A DNA stretch of 64,000 bases from assembly GCF_017811155.1 (NCBI RefSeq), contig NZ_JACVCV010000002.1:1-64000 (forward strand), read 5' to 3'. Source of the stretch: Lunatimonas salinarum. Lineage in GTDB: Bacteria > Bacteroidota > Bacteroidia > Cytophagales > Cyclobacteriaceae. Below, in pieces: positions 35,369 through 43,031 of the stretch. The stretch's first letter is position 1; every line of letters starts with the position of its first letter. The translations under genes and the position numbers were made by a program. The notes beneath the pieces were generated by a model. That model worked only from the letters and a program-made list of their open reading frames with translations. It did no database searches and was not told the origin of the DNA.

Positions 35369-35947
35369 TTAATTACAATAAAACCCATAAGGACTCAAGG
35401 ATCCGAACTTTCTGCTTGTTGATTTTGGCAGCCTTTCAACATATTCCAAAAACTTGTCATATAATTCCGCTGGAGGCTCTGATTCATGGATATTAACTGA
35501 TGGGATGTAGGCAATAAAATAACCCCAGCAATCCGTGTTGAAAACATAGGCTTTCACTACTTCACTTTCTAGGTCAGACATCTTCACATACAGCGGAGTC
35601 TTTACACCCACATATTTTATTTGTATGGGGATTTGAACTGGATATATATACAGAGTATCACTGCCTTTTATTAACCTTTCCCTTTCAATACCTTTAAACT
35701 CAAAATAAAGTTTATGATAGTATTCAGATAATTTCCTACCCTCTTCTTCATTTTCTCCAATTAAAGTTTGAAAGATCCCATCTGAATCAAACTCATATGC
35801 GTACATTATTAAAAATTCGGATTCTGCTTTTTTAAATAACCTCTTCGTTGTAAACTGCCAATAACCAACATACCCATACCACATTAGTGGTACTATTATG
35901 GAAATAATAGCCAAGGATTTCAAATATTTCTTTAAACTAAACCCCAT
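35369..35947 (-). CDS. Candidate membrane-anchored immunity protein
   Basis: I choose the ATG at 35947 (MGFSLKKYLKSLAIISIIVP), which starts 8 bases after the RHS stop; a longer frame to 36004 would overlap the RHS gene. The 192-residue product has one N-terminal membrane helix (SLAIISIIVPLMWYGYVGYW) and a soluble domain facing the periplasm. That domain contains LYIYPVQIPIQIKYVGVKTP and AYVFNTDCWGYFIAYIPS. Its position directly behind an RHS tip suggests an immunity role at the membrane. No known domain was recognised. Confidence 0.6.
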   Translation of the reverse strand: MGFSLKKYLKSLAIISIIVPLMWYGYVGYWQFTTKRLFKKAESEFLIMYAYEFDSDGIFQTLIGENEEEGRKLSEYYHKLYFEFKGIERERLIKGSDTLYIYPVQIPIQIKYVGVKTPLYVKMSDLESEVVKAYVFNTDCWGYFIAYIPSVNIHESEPPAELYDKFLEYVERLPKSTSRKFGSLSPYGFYCN

Positions 35948-35955
35948 ACCGTCTA

Positions 35956-37476
35956 TCACTTTTTGTAGTCTTTTTCCTTTTCTGAATAGGATTGCGACTT
36001 CCAATTTCCGTCAGATGTAATGTCAATTCCTCCATTTTTGTTATTTTTCTCAATAACTCCACTGAAAACTTTGACCCCGGTACTTTTACCATCAACCATA
36101 ATTTCACTAAGTGCTTCTGTTGGCTTTTTACCTTCCTCACCAAGATAAATAGGTGTGTTTAGATACCAGCCTTTACCAGTTTTAATCTTTTCTGCTTCAG
36201 ACTTTGAAATGGAAATTGATTCATAAATTACAGATTGGTCTCCTGTTTTAATGCTTCCGCCAATTCCGGCACCCGCTCTAATGCCAAAAACATTTTCGCC
36301 AAATTGCAAGCTACCTCCCCAGCCCCACTTAGCACCCACTGTGCTCATAGAAACTCCTATAGCTTCCATGGCATTTGAAAAAGTGGGTTTATTAAAAGCA
36401 AGACTAAACCCGGCGTCAACGCCCACTTCGGCTCCGGTAATCATCCTTGGGTTATCACTACTTTCATATAGATTTTGATTGCCCGGCCAGATAGCGGTAT
36501 AGGCCTTAAACTGAGTTTTACCAATCATATCCCAGGCAGTGCCATTAGTAATCCCTATACTTCCACCATAAAAGTTTCCGATGCTGACACTAACTCCCTC
36601 TGAATAGATACTTGTAGAATTCCAATATTCCAATCCATCGAGATCAATCCCATCAATTGGACGGTTAGAAGCAAACTGATAGGGAGTCAACATGGGGTAG
36701 CTCTTCGTAAGGGGATCCACACTCAAAAACTTCGCTATGGAGGGGTTATAGATTCTGAAACCATAGTCGTAATGGCTCCTGGAACCCCATTCGCCGTTGC
36801 CGTCCTCCTCCTTGCCGTTGAAGCCATATCGGTACGCACTGTCCTGCACGCTACGACCATCCATGGCAAGTCCAAACGGATAATAGTCCGTGGTGTTGAT
36901 CAAAGAGGTCCAAGTTGAATCTTGATTCAAGTGGATATTATCACTTACGACCGCAAGGACGTTCCCTAGATGGTTCGACAGCTCGTACTTCTTACCACCC
37001 AAGCTCCTATATCCAGTTTTCGAAGCGTAATTAACCAAACCAAGTCTTGAACTGCCGTAAATCGACTGTTCTTCAAGCTCTTGACCCTTATAGACGGCCA
37101 TTACATTACCCGAAGCATCCCTCGCATATACCGTGGTATCTGTTGCAGTGATCTTGGCGATACGGTTTCCGGAAGCATCATACCTAAAGTGAACCTCGGT
37201 ATTATCATCCTTAACAACCTTGCGTACCTTACCGTAAGGTGTCCACTCGATATTCGTAATACCTTCCTCCTCATCGAAATTCTCCCGCACGGCCTGGCCC
37301 CTCGCTAAAATGATCCTAAGGGATCATTTCTTAACGCTCGGTCCTCGATCTCGTCATAGGTGTAATTTTCGTCCTCCGATCCGTCGACGTTCTTCAGCTT
37401 GTTGCTAAAGGCGTAATATTCATATGTCAAATCATCCTGGACCGCCGTTTGCGAGTCAGTACGTTATAAAGTTAGA
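35956..37476 (-). pseudogene. Second RHS C-terminal segment with glycine-rich tip
   Basis: Homology to the main RHS gene begins near 37476 (LTL, then TAA where the other copy has CAG). It is broken again by a palindromic insertion at 37282-37346. The open part (37290 to 35956, 444 codons) has the core end EEGITNIEWTPYGKVRKVV, YDASGNRIAKITATDTTVYA, YGSSRLGLVNYASKTGYRSL and YYPFGLAMDGRSVQD, then FRIYNPSIAKFLSVDP and PYQFASNRPIDGIDLDGLEY. The following ~225-residue tip is glycine-rich (GAKWGWGGSLQFGENVFGIR, AGAGIGGSIKTGDQSVIYES) and unlike any toxin I know. The core is almost identical in protein to 39090-39830, with many silent differences. Confidence 0.8.
37282..37346 (-). repeat. RHS-interrupting palindromic element, copy 1
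   Basis: The plus-strand core AAATGATCCTAAGGGATCAT is followed by TTCTTAACG and CTCGGTCCTC, with a GGCCTGGCCCCTCGCT flank on the other side. It lies between the codons for TYDEI and the EEGITNIEW block, replacing the GNLIADT found in the uninterrupted copy. Read through, it adds EDRALRNDPLGSF and a TAG stop. Confidence 0.8.
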
Positions 37477-37664
37477 ATTATTAAGATAAAAAACAGTAAA
37501 GATTAATAAAGACTATAGGCGTACCAGTTGTTTGACCCAATCAACAATCCGCTTTCTTGAATGTTCAATAGAGGTGTTTAAAATCGAAAATTGTTTTTAT
37601 TTTAATTTACTCGCATTCAAGCAAGTAGGAATCTTAACGTCGGTCGGGAATAAGTTCTGTTGCA

Positions 37665-38348
37665 CTATGGCTTAATTATGTCTATATTAATATTTAAGGT
37701 GTCACTTATTTTTTGATTATTAAATTCCTTTAAGGAAATATTATTCATTATTTTTATATGAATTTGAGAGGGTTTAGGATCTTTTATTACATATTCAAAA
37801 AGAGGTATACGACCTCCTTTGTTAACTCTAGTATTTGCTGTGTCGTTGTCAACTATAAATGTCAAGTCGGTAAATTCATCGTCAACTAATAAAGTTTGGA
37901 CTTCAATTTTCAAAGTATCCATGAAAGTTACCCCTCCTTTGTTATGTATAATCGCATACAATGATTTCCCCTCCTCGCTGGTAATTTTCTTATTCAAGGA
38001 ATCAAATTCAATACGGTATCTAAGGTTACCCTTAACGTCAAAAAGTCCATATGCTTCAATATTCCCATTTGGATAATAATAAGCGATACTTTCTATGACA
38101 ACACCGTTTTCGTACTTACCAGTTACTTCCATATTTCCATTAGGATAGAATGAGGAAAAATCCCCATTCTTTCTTCCTAAGCTATCCACCCCAAAGTTGC
38201 TCTTGATATTTCCATTGGGATAAAAATTTTGTAATTGGTTTTCTTTATTCTTATCTCCATCCGTTTTGCTACTGCAAGATAATAATAAGGAACAAAATAT
38301 TATAAAATGAAATCTCATACTGCTAATTGATACAGGTTTCTTATTCAT
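37665..38348 (-). CDS. MORN-repeat (YwqK-type) lipoprotein, candidate immunity protein
   Basis: A 227-codon frame overlapping the RHS stop by 8 bases. An internal ATG at 38318 (MRFHFIIFCSLLLSC) gives a textbook lipoprotein signal and is the likelier start. The mature protein has three MORN-type units (FYPNGNIKSNF, FYPNGNMEVTGKYENGV, YYYPNGNIEAYGLFD), as in proteins annotated as YwqK-family antitoxins, then a beta-rich C-terminal half. A periplasmic lipid-anchored immunity protein directly behind an RHS tip is consistent with a toxin acting in or passing the periplasm. Confidence 0.75.
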   Translation of the reverse strand: MNKKPVSISSMRFHFIIFCSLLLSCSSKTDGDKNKENQLQNFYPNGNIKSNFGVDSLGRKNGDFSSFYPNGNMEVTGKYENGVVIESIAYYYPNGNIEAYGLFDVKGNLRYRIEFDSLNKKITSEEGKSLYAIIHNKGGVTFMDTLKIEVQTLLVDDEFTDLTFIVDNDTANTRVNKGGRIPLFEYVIKDPKPSQIHIKIMNNISLKEFNNQKISDTLNINIDIIKP

Positions 38349-39840
38349 TAACTCGTATTGTGTCGAACTCAGTGTGATGCCTCTGCGGTCTATCCATTTC
38401 TAAGGTGTCTCCGCAGACTACGCAAACTTTCATATATTTGTAATTTCCTATGTTAGGAGTTTGAGATTTTGGACTATGAGTCTTAGTTGTTAAATCGTTA
38501 ATTCCCGTATAAATGTTCGATATTGTACTAGCAACTTCTTCAACTTCAAGCGTAGTGGGTCCTCCCGGACCAAACTTAGTTGAAGTTATATAGGTATAGA
38601 GGACTGAAATATCCACATTGTCTACCGGGTTCCTTGCTGATATAGTAGGAGATCCGCTAGCCCCTTCCGCATAAAAATGAATCCCCCCCGGTTGTGATCC
38701 TCCCCCGGAACCCTCTATGTCAAAATCCAACCAGCCTGAAACATTTTCCCACAAAGACTCCCAAAAACCTTTTTCAGTATGTTGAAGCATTTGCTGCTCT
38801 TTTACTATTTTAAAAATTTCATTGTGATCTGAGTCAAAAACTGTCAAAACATTTGGATTGGATTCATTCCAGTTAAAGGTTCCTGCGTTTACTGCTCCTT
38901 TGTATTCAATTTCAGCCCAGTTTCCAGCTGGCCGTGACTTATTTATTGAAGACAATGCCAACTGTTGGGAACGATCGACGTCACCAGTATTCCATGCTCG
39001 TTGTATCTCGTTGAGAAACCATGGGCTATTTATTACGATTTCCGCTTCTAAACCATCCCTGTCTATCGCAGCAATTGGTGTGTTTGAGGCGAATTGGTAA
39101 GGAGTGAGGTACGGATAAGTCGCAAACAACGGATCCACACTCAAAAACTTCGCTATCGTTGGATTGTAGATCCTGAAACCGTAGTCGTAGTTGTTCTGTC
39201 CGCCCCATTCCCCGCCTGCGTCGAGTTCCTTTCCGTTGAACCCATAACGGGACGTACTATCCTGCACGCTACGACCATCCATCGCCAAACCGAACGGATA
39301 ATAGTCCGTGGTATTGATCAGCGAGGTCCAAGTCGAATCCTGGTTCAAGTGGATATTGTCTGAGACTACAGCTAATACGTTCCCCAGGTGGTTGGAAAGT
39401 TCATACTTTTTACCTCCCAAACTCCTATATCCAGTTTTGGAAGCGTAGTTAACCAATCCAAGCCTTGAGCTACCGTATATCGACTGTTCTTCAAGATTAT
39501 TTCCCTTATAAACTGCCATTACATTACCCGAGGCATCTCTGGCATATACCGTGGTATCAGTAGCGGTGATCTTTGCTATGCGGTTCCCAGAGGCATCGTA
39601 CCTGAAGTGAACTTCCGAGTTATCGTCTTTTACTACCTTTCTTACTTTTCCGTACGGAGTCCACTCGATGTTCGTAATACCTTCCTCTGTATCTGCTATT
39701 AGGTTGCCGATCTCGTCATACGTGTAGTTTTCATCCTCAGATCCGTCTACATTCTTGAGTTTATTACTGAACGCATAGTATTCATATGTCAAATCATCAC
39801 GGAGAGACGTATTCTCTCCTCTTCGCTGTAAAGTTAAGCG

Positions 39841-39903
39841 CCCCCACATCCCGGCCCCTCGCTAAATTCATACTAAGGTATGAATTTTTTACGCTCGGTC
39901 CTC
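39841..39903 (-). repeat. RHS-interrupting palindromic element, copy 2
   Basis: Same flanks as the other copies (ATCCCGGCCCCTCGCT and ACGCTCGGTCCTC), but the palindrome core is AAATTCATAC/GTATGAATTT. The changed arms stay complementary. It truncates the upstream RHS frame after TYDPNEDRA with TAA. Confidence 0.8.
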
Positions 39904-40340
39904 ATTAGGATCATAAGTATAGTCAGCATCGTATTTCTTAGCTCCGGAAGTTCTCGCCGCATAGCCAGCAGGACCGTATTCGCTTAGGCTTCTCGCCTGT
40001 ACAATACGATGAAGCTGATCGTAGCCGTAGACCATCCCCTGCATTCTATTTCCACCCAATCCCGGAAGGTTCGTGCTCATCCAGCTGATATTGCCGTTGT
40101 ACAAGCCCTGCGCCGCCGTGGTGCCACGGATATCTTTATACGCATCCCATAAATTATCCCTACCGTCAGATACGGACACATTGGGGTTGATGGGTTTGTA
40201 GTCCCCCTCATAATACCCCAGCGCAAAGGCAAAGGCATCTCCGCCCGTGCGGAAGGTACCCAACCCGTCATCCCCCGGATCTCCCGCATAGGGTAGGTTT
40301 ACGCCTTTCAGCCAACCAAAACAATTACGCCCCCGACTGC

Positions 40341-40403
40341 CCACCCTACAGCCTGGCCCAAGCCTAAAAATGCCCACTGGGCATTTTCTTAACGGCTCGT
40401 CCC
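40341..40403 (-). repeat. RHS-interrupting palindromic element, copy 3 (read in frame)
   Basis: Palindrome core AAAATGCCCA/TGGGCATTTT between CCACCCTACAGCCTGGCC and TTAACGGCTCGTCCCC. Here the frame stays open, adding GDEPLRKCPVGIFRLGPGCR in place of the usual linker and resuming at FGWLKGVNLPY. Confidence 0.8.
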
Positions 40404-40670
40404 CCTGTACGTTGTATTCTCCCAGTTCCACTCGTGCCAATGGCCCATGGGGATAATAATAATAGGAGGCATCACGGTTCCACACCAGCCCATCAGTACT
40501 GGTATGCACTTCCTCTAATCTGTTGTCGGCGTCGTAGCGGTAGCGGTGGATCAACTGGTCGGGATAGCCGGACTGGTAATGCACCTGGTTGACATTGCCG
40601 CTGACCAGGTCATAGACATACTCCGTTCGCTTTGATCCGATGCCCGGAAGGTCCTGGAGAAGTGCTTTTC

Positions 40671-40735
40671 CCACCCTGCATCCCGGCTCCTCCCTAAAAT
40701 GATCCAAAGGGATCATTTCTTAACGGTCGGTCCTC
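40671..40735 (-). repeat. RHS-interrupting palindromic element, copy 4
   Basis: Core AAATGATCCAAAGGGATCAT with flanks CCACCCTGCATCCCGGCTCC and TTAACGGTCGGTCCTC. The incoming frame ends AHEDRPLRNDPFGSF at TAG; the outgoing RHS frame is shifted. Confidence 0.8.
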
Positions 40736-41558
40736 GTGGGCGTCATAACTATAATAAGTGAAAACCGTATAAACCGCATCCCGCTCCACCATCGCCGTCC
40801 ACGAAACCCGGCTGCGCAGGTAATCCTGCGAGAAGGTGGGGTCACGGGGTATGCCGGGACGGTCGTAGGCCGTCAGCGTCACGTCCCCGCAGCCGTAGGT
40901 ACCGCAGTCCGGAAAGACGGCGTCCTCCAGCAGGGCCTGAAGCGCCTCGGCGGATTCCGTCGCCGTGATCTCCCCGGTCTCCGTCACCCGGCCCTGCCGG
41001 TCGTAGCGGGTATAGCTGTACTTGTCGCCGGCCGCCTGTTTGGCGTTCTGGGACAGGCGCAGCTGCCCCGCCCGGTTATACTAGAAACGGCTCCCGCCCC
41101 CGTCCGGACTCTCCTGCCACACCAGCTGGTTGCGGCTGTTGTAGCGGTAGCGCGTTTCCAGCCGGTGATACGGATGGATGGCCGTGCCGTTCTTCACCGA
41201 GGTGATCTGTCCCTCACTCAGCGGCTGCACACCTGCCGGCGGTATCGTCTGCACCAGGTTCCCGGCCTGGTCGTAGTAGTACAGGGTATAGTGATACTCT
41301 TTGGGAATATAGGTATAGGAAAGGGACTCCGCCGTCAGGTCCAGGCAGTTCCTCTCAAAGTTGGCATAGTACTCCCCTATCCGGCGCTCCATCATGGATG
41401 CCGCCGCCAGCTCCCTCAGCGAGGATGCCCGCGCCGCCCTGTCCGCCTGGCAGGAGTCCAGTACCGCCTCCCAGTCGGGGGTGAACACAAAGACACTGTT
41501 AAATTCAGACAACAAATCAATGCCACTTTTGTGACTCATTTGTGACTACCCCAAAGAA

Positions 41559-41589
41559 AAAGCCCTGTAAAACTGATTTACAGGGCTTT
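41559..41589 (-). terminator. Terminator of tRNA-Ser
   Basis: Perfect 13-bp stem (AAAGCCCTGTAAA / TTTACAGGGCTTT). On the minus strand it is followed by a T-rich run, 14 bases beyond the tRNA 3' end. The broken RHS gene starts just past it, next to a direct repeat TTTGTGACT (41528-41536 and 41539-41547). Confidence 0.85.
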
Positions 41590-41602
41590 AATAATACATT
41601 AG

Positions 41603-41691
41603 TAGAGAGTGGGGGATTCGAACCCCCGGTACGCTTTGACACGTACGACAGTTTAGCAAACTGCTGGTTTAAGCCACTCACCCAACTCTCT
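41603..41691 (-). tRNA. tRNA-Ser (anticodon GCT)
   Basis: Acceptor stem AGAGAGT (41691-41685) pairs with ACTCTCT (41610-41604), discriminator base A at 41603. The anticodon stem GCAGT/ACTGT encloses the loop TTGCTAA with anticodon GCT. There is a long variable arm (CGTACGTGTCAAAGCGTACG), as expected for tRNA-Ser, and a T-arm GGGGGTTCGAATCCCCC. CCA is not encoded. It reads AGC/AGT serine codons and marks the edge of the accessory region. Confidence 0.96.
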
Positions 41692-41860
41692 GAAAATTCG
41701 GATTTGCGCGCTTAAGCGTTGCAAATATAAACCAATAATCGGCACTTAAACAAAAGCACCCTCCAATAAATTTCGGGATTAGCAATGGCTTTTTTTACCT
41801 CAATAGATAAACTTCTGTACCTCAGCAGGGATTTTGAGCTCAAAAAATCCCTGACCTCCC

Positions 41861-42304
41861 CTACACCGGTTCATTTTTACGGAAAAAATCCCGCACAAAG
41901 GCCAATAACTGATTTGGGGTCATCTTATCGCTGTTTTCTATGGCAACCCAAGCAGACCGAAAAGCCTTGTTTTCCTTAAGTCGGTTTCTAAGCTGCTCCT
42001 TGGCCTTGCCGGGACCGAAAATAAACACTTCCTTGTACCGAACCAGTTCCTGCTCCAACTGCTTTAGGTATTCTGTGGTCTCCTGCTGCTCGGTTTGGTG
42101 CTTGCGATACTCGTTATTGGATGTATGCTCGTGATTGGGCGTAAAGCGGGTGGTGTCATTGCCCTCTCCCTCTTCCCGCCGTCCCTTAGCCAGCGGTGAA
42201 GTGATGCGCTCCATTTCCCAAGCCTCTCCACCTGCATATCCAATCAAAATGGCTTGTCCATAATCTACCCATACTCCCAGTTGCGCTGCTTTTTCCATGG
42301 TCAT
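41861..42304 (-). CDS. Hypothetical protein with eRF1/Dom34-like C-terminal fold
   Basis: A 147-residue protein. The N-terminal strand GVWVDYGQAILIGYAGGEAW is followed by a polar linker rich in Glu, Thr and Asn, then ELVRYKEVFIFGPGKAKEQL and RNRLKENKAFRSAWVAIENS. The GPGKAKEQL block resembles the GPG-containing loop of domain 3 in eRF1/Pelota-like and related bacterial stress proteins. The function is unknown. The start could also be the second Met, two codons in. It is a lone gene between the tRNA and the divergent FAH-family gene. Confidence 0.6.
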   Translation of the reverse strand: MTMEKAAQLGVWVDYGQAILIGYAGGEAWEMERITSPLAKGRREEGEGNDTTRFTPNHEHTSNNEYRKHQTEQQETTEYLKQLEQELVRYKEVFIFGPGKAKEQLRNRLKENKAFRSAWVAIENSDKMTPNQLLAFVRDFFRKNEPV

Positions 42305-42419
42305 CTTTTTTGTTTTATCGTAATCGGCATACCCAAGATACAGACTTTATCCATAAATGTAAAATCCCTTTTTAAATCCGGGCCTATTCGGTTTATTTGT
42401 AGCCAAACAACCCGTTTCC

Positions 42420-43031
42420 ATGAAGATTATCGCCATCGGCAGAAACTATGCCGCCCACATAGAAGAACTTAACAACGAACGGCCGTCCGAACCGGTTGTG
42501 TTTATGAAACCGGATACGGCCCTGCTCAAAAACGGCGCACCGTTTTACCACCCGGAGTTTTCCGAAGACATCCACCACGAGGTCGAACTGGTACTGAAAA
42601 TCAACCGGGAAGGAAAATATATTAAAAAGGAATTTGCACACAAGTACTACGATGAAATCGGATTGGGCATTGACTTTACGGCCCGGGATCTACAGCAGAA
42701 ATGTAAGCAAAAAGGCCTACCCTGGGAGATCGCCAAGGCCTTCAACGGCTCCGCACCCATTGGAGACTTCCTGCCGGTGAGTGAGTTTCCAGACCAATCC
42801 AATATCAATTTTCACCTGAATATCAACGGCGAAACCCGCCAGAAAGGCAACACCTCCCTCCTACTGTTTGACTTTGGCGTGATCATCGAATACGTATCCC
42901 AGTTCTTTACCCTCAAAACAGGCGACCTCATATTTACGGGCACACCTGCCGGCGTGGGCAAGGTGGCCGTCGGGGATCACCTGGAAGGATTTATTGAAGG
43001 GAAAAAGATGTTGGATGTCGAAGTTAAGTAA
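42420..43031 (+). CDS. Fumarylacetoacetate hydrolase family protein
   Basis: The 203-residue protein is the short single-domain form of the FAH superfamily. Metal-binding Glu residues sit in HHEVELVLKI (near residue 60), the Asp in GIDFTARDLQ, and the Lys and loop residues in IAKAFNGSAPIGDF. The C-terminal block GDLIFTGTPAGVGKVAVGDH is highly conserved. Members act as acylpyruvases, oxaloacetate decarboxylases or tautomerases on small beta-diketo acids in the cytoplasm. Which reaction applies here cannot be told. The next gene starts inside its end. Confidence 0.9.
   Translation: MKIIAIGRNYAAHIEELNNERPSEPVVFMKPDTALLKNGAPFYHPEFSEDIHHEVELVLKINREGKYIKKEFAHKYYDEIGLGIDFTARDLQQKCKQKGLPWEIAKAFNGSAPIGDFLPVSEFPDQSNINFHLNINGETRQKGNTSLLLFDFGVIIEYVSQFFTLKTGDLIFTGTPAGVGKVAVGDHLEGFIEGKKMLDVEVK

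Larger units (their letters stand above)
38341..41539 (-). pseudogene. Main RHS/YD-repeat gene, interrupted at four or more points
   Basis: Starting at 41539 (MSHKSGIDLLSEFNSVFVF; N-terminal part missing), the frame shows YDQAGNLVQTIPPAGVQPLS. It stops at a TAG at 41081-41083 (SRF stop YNRAGQL, probably Trp to stop), then continues in the same frame to 40694. Palindromic insertions at 40671-40735, 40341-40403 and 39841-39903 break or alter the frame. The last piece (39849-38341, 502 codons) is open and carries the conserved core end NPTIAKFLSVDPLFATYPYL and PYQFASNTPIAAIDRDGLE. A ~250-residue tip follows, ending in CVVCGDTLEMDRPQRHHTEF, a possible Cys/His metal site. The tip has an immunity candidate behind it. 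As a secreted toxin carrier the gene must be non-functional. Confidence 0.85.

Noticed and set aside
29154-41539. CRISPR array or defence island
   Set aside because: Repeats here are palindromic insertions and duplicated RHS cores with no regular short repeat-spacer pattern, and no cas genes are seen.
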